Source: Leptasterias polaris
Lineage: Eukaryota > Echinodermata > Asteroidea > Forcipulatida > Asteriidae
Reading direction: 5' to 3'
Length of the DNA stretch: 64,000 bases
NCBI GenBank assembly: GCA_037783415.1
Contig: JAZGTN010000196.1
Coordinates: forward strand, 1-64,000
Shown here: positions 10,761 through 20,381 of the stretch, in pieces
Layout of the letters: each line of letters opens with the position of its first letter
Position numbering within the stretch: the stretch's first letter is position 1
The notes under the pieces: generated by a model
Told to the model about the DNA's origin: nothing
The model's database searches: none
What the model saw: only the letters and a program-made list of their open reading frames with translations
Made by a program: the position numbers and the translations under genes

Positions 10761-10964
10761 TCAAGCTTTACGGAGCCAAAGTGGAATTTTCTTGTTGTTG
10801 CAAAATTTAATGAGATCATGGTGGACAATCTCGGTTCTCTTTCTTCCTTGAAGTTTGTACAGAACTGGTGAAATAACTTTGACCACTAGTAAAGGACCGC
10901 GCCATATTGGCTGCAGTTTCCGTGACTGACCAACTTTGGTAGCTTTGTTTAGTTTGTAAACCAA
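10761..10964 (-). pseudogene. Gypsy integrase C-terminal GPY/F-like module
   Basis: The frame carries KLQPIWRGPLLVVKVISP and a VHHDLIKF ending, the usual pattern of the integrase C-terminal module (GPF/Y) that helps target-site contact. It is separated from the catalytic core by a stretch that is out of frame or deleted, so it is a remnant. Confidence 0.6.
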
Positions 10965-11030
10965 GTCACCTTCATTAAATGTGCTCTGATTGATGTTATG
11001 GTTGTCCTGGTTTTAGTTATCTCGAGCAGA

Positions 11031-11288
11031 CTACATTTGCTTCAAAAAGAGAACTTGTGAAATTTCTGCCCTGATCGGTGTGGATTTGTTCGGGCATCCA
11101 AATCTGGATATGAAATCATTAACAACTATAATGGCAATGCTTTCTGCAGTTTTGTTTTCCAATGGATAGGCTTCGACCCACTTTGTAAATTGGCAAATAA
11201 GCATGAGAATGTATTTGTTTCCCAAGTCCGATGGGGAGAAAGGGCCTAAGATATCCAAGTGGATACGTTCTACTGGTGCACCAAGCAT
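11031..11288 (-). pseudogene. Gypsy integrase catalytic core, damaged
   Basis: The first catalytic Asp sits in HLDILGPFSPSDLGNKY, followed by FTKWVEAYPLENKTAESIA and the FGCP turn. The position where the second Asp is expected (an HxD-G-x-x-F box) reads TPIRAEIS, so the DDE triad is broken. The frame ends before the Glu. Confidence 0.75.
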
Positions 11289-11297
11289 GGAATTTAG

Positions 11298-11582
11298 TTA
11301 TTTGTTTTTCCTTGATGGACCTTTGTGCACATTACATTGAGGGCAGGTTTTGACAAACAGTGAAATGTCTTCAGCCATCTTATACCAATAGGCAGTTTGC
11401 CTCACTTTTTTGATGGTTCTTGTGATCCCAGGATGCCCAGACATTTTGGAATTGTGAGAAAGTTCAATGACCTCTTGTTTCAAGGCATAAGGCACCCAAA
11501 AAAGTAACCGTGGAACGGTTCGCATTCCCACTGATAGAAAAGGACACCGTTTCGAACGCACAAAAGTGAAACATTTAGCCAA
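11298..11582 (-). pseudogene. Gypsy integrase N-terminal HHCC zinc finger
   Basis: LSHNSKMSGHPGITRTIKKV supplies the two His and TCPQCNVHKG the two Cys of the integrase zinc-binding domain. It overlaps the linker frame ending at 11,480 by a frameshift and is continuous in sense with the core below it. Confidence 0.75.
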
Positions 11583-11959
11583 AGGTATTTCACTGCTGGG
11601 GAACAGAGCTGCAGTTGGTTTTGTGGAGGGGAGATGCTATTTTCTTTCCATCTTAATAATGGACCCAAGTCATGGTCCTGCTGCTGCATTTCTGTCAGTC
11701 GCTCGTGCCTGTATTTGCTCTGGAACGCCATGGATTTATCAATCGACTGAGTAGGTATCTCGCCACTGTTTTCTGATAATTTGTCAACAGTGTGAACATT
11801 CTGATCAGCAACCAGCGAGTGCTGGATTGGACTGAACAAAGTGTTATCGCTGCATGCTGACATATTTTCATTCATAGCAGCAGCGGGTCCATGGACTTGT
11901 TCGTTAAGTTTGTTCTCCAAAGGAGTTTGTAAGTTGACAGACCTTCTAATTTGATGCAC
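11583..11959 (-). pseudogene. Gypsy linker between RNase H and integrase
   Basis: The minus-strand frame includes LTEMQQQDHDLGPLLRWKEN and a hydrophobic block ending in VRNGVLFYQWE. This is typical of the segment between RNase H and the integrase finger in gypsy polyproteins. The frame actually continues to 11,480, past a shift relative to the finger. Confidence 0.6.
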
Positions 11960-11995
11960 AGCCAGTGGGACAACATCATCAACATCTTCGTTGAA

Positions 11996-12368
11996 TCAGT
12001 CCCACTTCTGGTCATTGATTCGTGTACAAAAGTGGCAACCACCACATGGGAGATCTTCGACTTTACAACCCGCAAAGTAGCAGTTACAAAATGGAGCATC
12101 GCAAGGTACTCGTGAAAGAGAATCAGCGTTGGTATGTTTTATTCCCTTTCTATGAAATATAACCATGTCATATTGACTTAATTCTTCAATCCACCTTGCA
12201 AGCATAGGCCCCCCTACCTGACTTTAGTTTGAAACGCATAAGCCAGGTGAGACTGCTGTGGTCTGTCCTTACGTAAATCTTATGCCCCAAAAGATAGTTA
12301 CAAAATTGTCTGGTAAATCTAACTACTGCTAAAAGTTCTTTACGCGTCGTGCAATACTTTTTCTGCAA
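11996..12368 (-). pseudogene. Gypsy RNase H, C-terminal part
   Basis: Two frames shifted relative to each other near 12,200 carry YCTTRKELLAVVRF, YVRTDHSSLTWLM and LARWIEELSQYDM followed by KHTNADSLSR. These are conserved RNase H and connection motifs. The upstream half of the domain is at 13,418-13,615, on the far side of the Penelope insertion. Confidence 0.75.
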
Positions 12369-13426
12369 AAAATAAGTTAGTGGCCTGACGTTTCGACCCT
12401 AACAGAGTCTTTCTCGAAGGCTAAATGACAACACAACACAACACACATACAAGCAGACAAGAGTTGCAAGAGTAGTCAAGAGGAAATACATGTTGGGAAC
12501 ACAAAGGACAAAATGGAAGGTTAGAAAAGAGGTAAATAATTAGTTAATACAATGTAGGGCAGACTATTAAAGTATATATATCTGTGTGGGAAAAGGAGAA
12601 GGCAAAGACAAAAGGTTATTAGTCATTTCCTCCTTGGATATTCAAACCATGGGGCTGATTGGTCTTTATGCGTCTTATCCAAAGTTTTTCCCTACTCAGA
12701 CGGACAGTCTCTCTGCAGTTACCTAGTGCCTCAATGCCCTGTAAATTCATGTCAGAAATGGAGTGGTTAGGAAGGTTGAAAAATTGAAGTGGTGTCCTAC
12801 AGGTGTATCTAGCTTTTGGGTGTTGACTGTGGATCTGTGGCCATAGAAACGCCTCTTGAGTGTAGTTCTTGTTTCACCTATATATTGAACACCACAGACT
12901 CTGCAAGATATTAAATAGATTAGATTAATAGTGGTGGTGCAGGTGACATGACCCCTTGTCTTGTGGGTGGTGATACCACCAGTGGCTGGTAAAGGAGTCT
13001 GATTCCCTGATGTGTTGTCTACAAACGATGCATTTGGATGTGTTGGAACACCTAAAAGTACCCTGTGGCAAAGGGGGATTAACATCATCATTAATGGGGG
13101 AACTTCTGCCCGGACGATGAGATCCCTGAGACTGGGTGGGCGTTGGTAGGCAACTATGGGTTCTTCCTGTACAGCACGTTGAAGCCGATCTGATGTGTGA
13201 AGAATATGATGGTCAGAACTGGTTATTTTACGAATGGGAGGAAGTGAGGGGTGGAAAGTAACAACAAAAGGAACTTTCCCTTTGGAACTCCGTTGTTGCC
13301 TGGGTCCTTTGGAGAGTACAGACTCCCTAGAACGAGCCTTGACTTTCTGGATCGCTCGATGGACTGCTAGGGAGCTATGACCCCTGGAAACAAGGTGTTT
13401 CTTGAGTTCTTGAGTTTCTATTTTCT
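12366..13426 (-). mobile_element. 5'-truncated Penelope-like element with GIY-YIG endonuclease
   Basis: The insert is flanked by a perfect 14-bp direct repeat CAATACTTTTTCTG (12,352-12,365 and 13,427-13,440). On the minus strand it encodes the end of a Penelope-like polyprotein: FHPSLPPIRKI, SDRLQRAVQEEPIVAYQR, RPPSLRDLIVRAE, a Cys-rich linker, then the GIY-YIG-type nuclease block LIYLISCRVCGVQYIGET with KRRFYGH. Frameshifts occur near 13,060 and 12,990, so it is dead. The 3' region (12,376-12,690) recurs at 28,972-29,275. The insert lacks the RT, consistent with 5' truncation during target-primed insertion. Confidence 0.85.
12747..13091 (-). pseudogene. Penelope-like GIY-YIG endonuclease domain, frameshifted
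   Basis: The open frame includes NLIYLISCRVCGVQYIGETR, with the I-Y/Y-I-G pair and the following Arg, and then TLKRRFYGHRSTVN. Its first ~35 residues are in the wrong frame: another frame over 13,050-12,990 gives the Cys-rich GTFRCSNTSKCIVCRQH motif normally found before the nuclease. The GIY-YIG domain nicks target DNA in this element class. Confidence 0.75.
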
Positions 13427-13615
13427 CAATACTTTTTCTGTGACGGGGGAAAGTATGAAACTACCGTAACTGATAACTCGTTTGCAAGTACCTTGAACTT
13501 GAAGGAGCTCCGCCCCGATGGTGAAGTCAGAGGCATCCGTATCTGAGATAAATGGCTCGTCACTATTATTCTTAGGAAATGCTAAAATTGGGCTAGTTGT
13601 CAATACACTAATCAA
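13418..13615 (-). pseudogene. Gypsy RNase H, N-terminal part
   Basis: The frame contains PFISDTDASDFTIGAELLQ, the RNase H first-Asp motif, and stops where the Penelope element begins. It is followed after the insertion by the 12,368 fragment. Confidence 0.75.
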
Positions 13616-13676
13616 GTGGCGAAAGGACTGTTCGTGTTCATCCTGCCATATGAACTTGGTATTTTTCTGTGAGATC

Positions 13677-14036
13677 TTATAGTGGTCTGGCTAGTTTTGC
13701 AAAATCCTTGATGTGACTTCTGTGATAGATAGCAAGCCCAATAAATCTTTCCACATCCTTTTTCGAGGCTAGCCTAGGCCAGTTTTTGACTACTTCTATG
13801 CTACTTGGGTTGGGTGCAATGCCTATTTGACTCACTAGTTTTCCAAGGAAAACAACATGTTCTTGGAATAAAAGACATTTTGCTGTCTTTAGTTTCAGGT
13901 TATGTTGACTGAACCTATCTAGTACTTTGCCTAACGTACTCATAGTAAGGGGAAAGCATCTTTAGCAGTGACATTATTAAGAGCTCTGTAATCAATACAG
14001 CAATGGACTTTTCCATATTTTTTTCTGACAAGCACT
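13677..14036 (-). pseudogene. Gypsy reverse transcriptase with internal deletion
   Basis: At 14,036-13,950 the minus strand reads KYGKVHCCIDYRALNNVTAK, an RT finger motif. The next recognisable block, from 13,943, is LDRFSQHNLKLKTAKCLLF with VVFLGKLVSQIGI and the thumb. The intervening palm, including the YxDD catalytic box, is missing (roughly 90-100 codons), leaving no polymerase activity. Confidence 0.7.
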
Positions 14037-14044
14037 TAGGGTGA

Positions 14045-14150
14045 AGCCATCAACCCAAATCAATTAACTAACACCAGGCACGTTCAACTTGCCTCCTACT
14101 TCTGGGGCTGAAACAGGGTTACCCCCTTCACAGTCCTTAAAGAGCGGTTA
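14045..14150 (-). mobile_element. SINE tail fragment
   Basis: CCTACTTCTGGGGCTGAAAC and the following GGGTTACCCCCTTCACAGTC match the tail of the SINE at 63,132-63,510 nearly exactly and in the same orientation. The tRNA-like head is absent. It lies just upstream of the RT remnant of the gypsy element. Confidence 0.7.
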
Positions 14151-14299
14151 CAGGATGCTCTGAATTGTTTAGTTTTACATTTTCCAATAGATGGAGTACA
14201 AAAGAAATTAAAAAAATTATTATGAGTCCCTCACGCTAAAACGGAGTAAAAATGTCTTTTCCTCGAAACACTCTCAGCCCAAAACCTGAAAACGCGAAG

Positions 14300-14952
14300 T
14301 CAAACAAACCATGCGTAACAGGATTTGGGCTGTTGTACATAGGCAATCCCCTGATTATATCCCCGATTTGGTGATACGTCCCTACGAGGGTTATTTACAT
14401 TCGAGTAGGGTTCCGGAGGAGAGTCATTCATAGCCTTATTGAAAGTCTTGAGGTTTGTCAGAACTTTTTGCATATTTTCATTAAAGTCTGACCAATCTAT
14501 CTGAATGTCTATTTTGTCCTTGCCAGTCTTATTCACCTGTATTTGCTGTACGCTTTCGTGAGTTTTCAAAGGCAAATCGCTAAATGATACGTTCCTTGTT
14601 CTGGATTTGCTCGTTCTCGATAGGAGCTTATGATTATGTGTCGCAGATAAGGTATATTGGATGGCTTGGTTCAATGTCTGTGGATCGCGTAATAGAGCAA
14701 GTTCTGCTGCATTACCTTGGGGCGCATCCCTTTAAGAAAGCTTCTCGCGCAATAACTTCAAACACTTTTTTCATGTGCATTCAGGAAGCCGCGTGTTGCT
14801 ACCTGCCTTACGCGCTGCCCAAATACTTCAAGCGTTTCAAGCTCTCTTTGTCTTAGGGATCCCAGCTCGGCTCTATGAATCATAGGGTCTTTCATTTTTC
14901 CAAACATATTTAGTACCTGAGATTTCACAAGTACGTAGTTGTTTCTTAGCAA
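14300..14952 (-). pseudogene. Gypsy Gag remnant
   Basis: Two minus-strand frames. 14,952-14,758 has HRAELGSLRQRELETLEVFG and QRVRQVATRGFLNAHEK, the capsid-type pattern of gypsy Gag. 14,674-14,300 has NQAIQYTLSATHNHKLL and a basic C-terminal region. A zinc-knuckle Cys appears at the very end (SCYAWFV), where the frame is broken. A shift near 14,700 separates the two parts. Confidence 0.65.
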
Positions 14953-15689
14953 TCGAGTAACGTCCGTCGATGTCAGTTTTTTTCAATAACCGATATATCG
15001 AAAATTAAATATCGAGTATACTTGATATATCGAGTATTTCCCGTGCGTAAGATGAAGCCTAAAAACAGCAACTTATATACTGAAGTCCGACAGTTAAATA
15101 GGGTTGCGGTTTTGGAACGATCTTCTGCACTTGTTAGTCCGAAAACTATCAAATTACTCCCGCCCGCCCTGCTTGCTTTTGGTTTTACAACGAAGATAAG
15201 ACATGATTACCGTTGCCGCTTCCGCTGGCTTGGCGAATAGCAAGGGTTTACAGAACGCTCCTGCAATTACCGACTCGTGATTGGCCGCCCCAAAATAACA
15301 CATAGCCTTTTTGAGTCGCCGACATAAGGAGTATGTCGCGGACGTTGGCAAAGTCATGACTCATCAGGGTTCGTTCTCCAAACACCGAATGAAAACAGCA
15401 GCGGCGAATCAACCCATCTTTTACTAGTCCGTCGGGCGAGTCAAACAAAAAAAATCACAATAAATGAGGGTAGGGTGGTAAAATCCCAAAGAAAGTTTAT
15501 TTTAAAGTTGGGAGGAATAGCGCGTCCAAGACGTTCGCCCTTCAGGCCGACATTGCCAGGGTTGAAACCCTTGCGAACTGGTCCAGAACGGTACGCAACC
15601 CGTTGTCAAGACAATGGAGGGACTGCCGAGTCCTCATCGCAGGCTAGCGTCAGGTACTCGGATAGAAGGAGCAGGGAAGAGTAACTACA
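14953..15689. other. Unassigned sequence between the gypsy and LINE remnants
   Basis: It holds a cluster of ATATATCGA/TCGAGTAT motifs at 14,985-15,040 that form short inverted repeats. A more G+C-rich block lies at about 15,520-15,690, with a plus-strand frame including ERYATRCQDNGGTAESSSQA. I do not recognise the frame. It might include the 5' LTR of the gypsy element, but no matching LTR pair was found. Confidence 0.3.
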
Positions 15690-17488
15690 TGGGCAGCTGC
15701 ATTTTGCACACGTTGGAGCTTGGAGATTTCCTTATTATCAAACAACACACCCAGGTCCCGAACTACTGAAGAGGGAGAAATAGTTGCATTGCCTATTGTG
15801 GTGTCATTTTGCATGAGCTTGTTCTCAGTCAGCCATAATCTAATGTCCCTGGTACAGCCCTCCAGTTTGGACAACATACCAGCACGATCAGAAGGTTTGA
15901 TGAGCACGTACAATTGGGTGTCATCAGCATATGACATACTGCCAACTTTATGTCTGTTGATAATGTCCTCTATTGGAGCAGAGTATGCAATGAACATCTC
16001 AGGGCCGACCACTGACCCTTGCGGTAAACTCCAGAAGATGGTCATGGGATCAGATTCTTCGCCGTCAATGAGCACTGATTGTGTCGTGGCCGAGCGGTTA
16101 AGAGCACCGAACTCAAGCTCTGGTGTTTCTGTTCAGCAGAGTGTGGGTTCGAGTCCCGGTCGTGACACTTGTGTCCCTAAGCAAGACACTTAACTATAAT
16201 TGCTTCTCTTCACCCAGAGGTAAAATGGGTACCTGTGAGGGCAGAGATGGTTCTTGTGATTGATTTAGCCTAGTAGCGCATATTTGTTGCACAGGCTGTA
16301 TACTCCCCAGGGAGCTGAGATGGTTTAAGGAATGAAATAAATGGCCCAGTGACCAGGGGTAATAATGTTGGAAGCGCTTTGAGACGCCCTTGGGTGTGAT
16401 AAAACGCGATATAAATCCATATTATTATTATTATTATTATTATTGCTGTCTGCTGTCCAAATAAGAGGTGACCAACGATGAGCAATGCCAGTAACTTCGT
16501 ATCTGTCTTGTAGTCGACGCAGCAAGATGTTGTGATCGCCAGTGTCAAATGCCGCTGACATGTCCAATAAAACTAAAACCGCCTCACCGTGGTCATCAAC
16601 TGCTTTCAGTAGGTCGTTGTTAACTTTGACTAGTGCCGTCTCGACACTATGGATCCTTTTGTAAGCTGACTGATTCTTATAAATTGTTGTCTCTCATGTA
16701 TGACTGAAACTGAGTAACTGCAGCGCGTTCGATGACTTTGCCCAGAAAAGGTAGATTAGAAATAGGACGAAAGTTATTCATATCTTCTACATCCAGACCT
16801 GCTTTTTTAAGTGATGGCAGGACATGCGCCCAATTAAGGCAGTTTGGAAAGGCACCCGATTGCAATGATGTGTTAACAAGGTGGTAATGGGATGAAGCAA
16901 TTTGGCAAGAACATCCTTGGTGATACATGCTGGCATTGGATCAAGGGAGCAAGTCTTCACTTGCAAGTGCTTAATAATGTTGAGTACATCCTCACATGAT
17001 AGAGATTGGAAATTGACAAAATTGCTCTTGCACTCTCGCTGGTCCAAATCTACAGAAATTAATGTAGAGGATGCAATATCTAGTGCACTACGAATTTTAG
17101 TGATCTTCTCATCAAAGAACTTACAAAATCTGTTGGCAAGATCCTTCTTGGACGCGAAGGAGGGCAGAGCGTCAGATGAATTTTGAACAGACAGTTTGTC
17201 TACAAGACGAAACATTTGCTTTGTATCGCAACTAGATATTTGATCACAAAAATAAACACACTGTGCCTGGTCAAGATCGCTCTTATATTGACGAACTTTT
17301 TCACGAAGTACATCTCTGTCAACAAGTGATTGCGATTTCAACCATTTGCGTTCAGCTTTCCTTTTCTCAGTTTTTGCCCTTCGCAGACACTGGGTGTACC
17401 AAGGTGCCTTTGGTCGTAATGGTTTTATACATTTTTTCACCCGTGCGTGGGTGTCCATGAGTCTGCGCAGAGTTGAGTTGTATGACAA
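15690..17488 (-). mobile_element. CR1/L2-like non-LTR retrotransposon (LINE), broken
   Basis: Minus-strand frames give the order expected for a CR1/L2-type ORF2. A pre-RT block (APWYTQCLRRAKTEKRKAER, then FCKFFDEKITKIRS) is followed by RT motifs NNFRPISNLPFLGKVIERAA, LVLLDMSAAFD, LPQGSVVGPEMF and MSYADDTQLY, ending in KLQRVQNAAAHVV. Frameshifts lie near 16,880, 16,675 and 16,480. The 5' half with the endonuclease is absent, and the 3' end is cut at about 15,690. A SINE interrupts it at 16,080-16,445. The YADD active site itself is intact. Confidence 0.85.
16080..16445 (+). mobile_element. tRNA-derived SINE with (ATT)n tail
   Basis: The head carries a Pol III A box (TGGCCGAGCGG, 16,087-16,097) and a B box (GGTTCGAGTCC, 16,146-16,156) in tRNA spacing. 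The body runs through CCCAGTGACCAGGGGTAATA and AGCGCTTTGAGACGCCCTTG to an (ATT)n tail at 16,421-16,443. It interrupts the LINE between SYLDSR and TQSVLIDGEE on the minus strand. No target duplication longer than about 4 bp (TGTC) is clear. Confidence 0.85.
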
Positions 17489-17667
17489 AACCTGTTCCCC
17501 ACATACTCGGTTCTTGGGTGCTTACATCTGGTAGGGCTGATAGAAAAGAGAACGCCTTCGTGGCATGCATGTGGAGAGTGCTATTGTATGTAAAAGTGTT
17601 AGCAATATTGCCTGGCGGCATAGGGAATATGCAAATTAGTAATTCGACTCTACCGGTAATTATTCAT

Positions 17668-17713
17668 TCGTAGACACCATCCACACTACTGTGGGGGGGG
17701 GGGGGGGGGGGGG
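17668..17713. repeat. G21 homopolymer in a fragment of a hairpin element
   Basis: A run of 21 G occupies 17,693-17,713. The sequence leading into it (CGTAGACACCATCCACACTA followed by CTGTGGG) matches the reverse complement of the hairpin at 25,906-25,988, so the run probably grew from that element's GGG tract. Length may vary or be mis-assembled. Confidence 0.6.
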
Positions 17714-17739
17714 AGGTGAATTTATGAGTTTTAAAATCT

Positions 17740-18050
17740 CAAAATAATGATTCTGTTGGTTTCCTTGTGCCTCAAAACATATGTTTTGACACTCTGTTTG
17801 TGTTTACATCATGTGTGGTTGCATAGTTATGGAATTTGAAAAATATCCATCTTGGTTTGAGATACTTATGAGTTCTAAAATTTCAAAATCATTATTCTAT
17901 TGGATACCTTGTGCCTCAAAGCGTATGTTTAGACACTTTATTTGTATTTACAACATGTCTGGCTGCCTAGTAATGATGCAAATCGAAAACGGAGGCCATT
18001 TTGGATGCCATGTTGGATTTCGGAAAGAGCTCCAGGGGGACTTTTTGAGG
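17740..18050. repeat. Intronic duplicated block (copy 1)
   Basis: Matches 20,580-20,790 closely, including AAACATATGTTTTGACAC and CATCATGTGTGGTTGCATAG and the phrase TTCCTTGTGCCTCAAA. Shorter related pieces recur at 18,600-18,700 and 20,450-20,580. The block lies beside duplicated exon G/F and is part of the same local duplication. Confidence 0.75.
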
Positions 18051-18428
18051 ACTTTTAGTATGTTATTCTGACACATTTCTGGACCTATCCTGAAAAAACC
18101 TATCTTGTTATAAGCTGCTATTTCCTTTTTTGACCTATAATAGGCTATGCTCTAAATGCTCTTTGAATAAGAATTGACCTGGATTTCGGTTTTCAGGAAA
18201 GCCTGACCTATTTATGTGTCAGTCTAACCCAAAACTGGTTAAAATTGTGATTTCAACTGGAATTCTGCGTTACTTTTAGGTTCATGGTCATTTTGACACA
18301 GATTCAGGATCACACTTACTCAGAAATGGGTCAGGCCCCTGGGACCCTGAACCGGGTCTATTTTGACCCATTAGTTTTTTTCTGAGTACATAGTACTGGT
18401 GACCGATAAATCTCCTTGATATTCTTAC

Positions 18429-18494
18429 CTTCAGTTGATCTGATACCAACTAAGTCCATTGGTACTTCAGTGACAGTTTGATGAGTTTCTGGCT
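18429..18494 (-). CDS. NLR-locus exon G (22-codon linker exon, duplicate of F)
   Basis: Flanked by acceptor TTTACATAG and donor GAAG|GTAAG on the minus strand. It is 66 nt with phase 1 at both ends, and encodes EPETHQTVTEVPMDLVGIRS followed by TE. Exon F at 20,316-20,381 is the same apart from two substitutions (CGA/AGA, silent; GCA/GAA, Ala/Glu). Function unknown; it looks like a Thr/Pro-containing linker. The assignment to the Death-domain gene is inferred from strand, position and phase. Confidence 0.5.
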
Positions 18495-18782
18495 CTATGT
18501 AAATAAGTTATAAGAAAATGCTGTTATACAGCTCCTGAAATTAATGTATTTACCATTTGCTACCAGCTACACTCTAAAAACTTTTAGAAGCTTATGAGTT
18601 CTAGAATCTCAAAATAATGGTTCTATAGGTTTTCTTGTGCCTCAAATTTTTTTAAAACATATTATTCATATTGACAACATTTCTGGTTGCATGATAAGAT
18701 TGAAAATTAATGCACCCACAAAACAAGTTTTTTGAATATTTTCTAATCACAAACTATAAGTTTCATTTGTGAACCTAATTAT

Positions 18783-20053
18783 CAGTGTTGTTGACTCGAG
18801 TCGGTGACTTGGACTCGAGTCAGACTCGAGTCGCCAATTTCATTGACTTGCGACTTGACTTGACTTGAGCAAAAATTACTCGTGACTTGACTTGACTTGA
18901 GCAAATATGACTTGCGACTTGACTTGACTTGAGAAAAAATTACTTGGTTACAACACAGGAATATTAAATGTGAAGTTATACGTTTACATTTTTAGGGTTC
19001 GGATAAATTAATGTCGAAACAATTCACTCGGAAGTTCCGCAAAACACGGACCACATAATGCAATCACAGTTTACACAACGCACGCGGTCACGTCTTTTCC
19101 AATTTAGAATTTAGAGGCTCCTAGTCTTTGTTATGTCGTTTCTTTATGCGCAACAATAAAGATAGGAAACATTGAACGCTAGAGGGCGTTTCAAAACAAT
19201 GCGATACCATTGGAGTAAAAGCCCTTTATTGGTGAAATATCCCACAACACCTGTTTGAAACGCCTTGACAAAAGACTTTACGTGTCTGCGCATGCTCGGG
19301 GAAAAGGGTTTTTCCCTCGAATTGCAATAATCACCATCGCTGGTGCGCGAACAAAACGTGTACAGAGCAATGAGCCACTGGTATTCACGCAAAAGCCGTC
19401 GACAGTATGGTCTTCAAAGCACATTTCCTCGGAAATGTTAGCTTGTTTACGGAAAACTGCACAACTTATAGGCTTTATTTTACAAAAATGACACCATTTT
19501 GGACATTTTGGATCAACAGAAAGATTATTTAAATGTAAAATGTAAGATTTGTTTCTTTTTAAATATGTTTTGTTTTGTTGTTTTGGAGAATTTTTTGCGG
19601 GGTGTTTGTGCATAGGATAGTCAAAATGCTGTGGTGGTGAAGACGCATTGCTTTAGATCACATCCGTGGTTGTGTTCAACCTTAGTTTTTTCACCTGACA
19701 CCTGTCGTGTTAAATTTTGTAAAATTAAGTTTTTGCCATGATACCCCCCACATTCGACAAAAATGCCGTGGTGCCCTTTTTACACTTACGAAATTGCTGC
19801 GATGCCCTTCAAATTCTAAAAAAGCACGGCAATTATTGCCGTGCATGTGGTTCAATGGTTGTATTTAGTCTGTCACAACATCATCATGGGAGTGGGCTTA
19901 TCGGGACATTATGTGACTTGTGACTTGACTTGACTTGCGAAAATTTGACTTGTGAAAATTTGACTTGCGACTTGACTTGACTTGACTTGACTTGACCAAA
20001 GATGACTTGCGACTTGACTTGACTTGACAAAAAATGACTTGGTTACAACACTG
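18783..20053. mobile_element. Complete non-autonomous hAT-type element, 1,271 bp
   Basis: The ends are CAGTGTTGT and ACAACACTG (9-bp terminal inverted repeats) flanked by a perfect 8-bp target duplication CTAATTAT (18,775-18,782 and 20,054-20,061), the hallmark size for hAT. Both subterminal regions are GACTTGACTTG minisatellites (18,840-18,945 and 19,915-20,040), the left one also rich in GACTCGAGTC. The interior (18,950-19,900) has only short frames and no transposase, so it must be mobilised in trans. A paralogous sequence without the element lies at 24,860-25,000. Confidence 0.88.
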
Positions 20054-20315
20054 CTAATTATATTATTCATGTAATTCGGTAAAATCAAAGACCGTTTTTT
20101 GACACATGCACACCAGCTCATGGTTTTCACCTCCAAAGTTCAAGTGACATGTTTGAGGGTGAATATTAAACTAACCTAAAAAGCAAAATTAAAATGGTTC
20201 GTTTATTCGTCTATTATGTCTTAACACTCAATGATGCCAATGCAATGTTTTTTGAAAAAAAATGCAGTCAAATATCTTAAAAATTCTAAGTTCTTCCTCA
20301 TTGTTGTAATCTTAC

Positions 20316-20381
20316 CTGCAGTTGATCGGATACCAACTAAGTCCATTGGTACTTCAGTGACAGTTTGATGAGTTTCTGGCT
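20316..20381 (-). CDS. NLR-locus exon F (22-codon linker exon)
   Basis: Acceptor TTTACATAG and donor GCAG|GTAAG on the minus strand; 66 nt, phase 1 at both ends. It encodes the same 22-residue segment as exon G, ending in TA in place of TE. The flanking introns are also duplicated, so the pair arose by local tandem duplication of an exon with its surroundings. Symmetric phase means either copy can be included, skipped or duplicated without changing frame. Confidence 0.55.

Larger units (their letters stand above)
10761..14952 (-). mobile_element. Degenerate Ty3/gypsy LTR retrotransposon (gag-pol remnant)
   Basis: Minus-strand fragments appear in gypsy order. Gag is at 14,952-14,300 and the start of RT at about 14,036-13,950. 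The RT thumb/connection is at 13,943-13,677 and RNase H at 13,615-13,418 and 12,368-11,996. The linker and integrase HHCC finger are at 11,959-11,298, the integrase core at 11,288-11,031 and a GPY/F-like tail at 10,964-10,761. It is broken in several ways: the RT palm with its YxDD box is deleted, several frames are shifted, a Penelope-like element splits RNase H and a SINE piece lies upstream of RT. LTRs, primer-binding site and protease were not found. It cannot be active. Confidence 0.85.

Noticed and set aside
10761..15470. A pair of LTRs flanking the gypsy remnant
   Set aside because: I looked for a shared block starting TG and ending CA on both sides and found none; the ends are probably deleted.
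16084..16170. A functional tRNA gene
   Set aside because: A and B boxes are present, but the sequence continues into a SINE body with an (ATT)n tail and the cloverleaf is imperfect; it is a SINE head.
19255..19613. hAT transposase inside 18,783-20,053
   Set aside because: The interior frames (78 and 111 codons, opposite strands) show no transposase motif and overlap each other; the element is non-autonomous.
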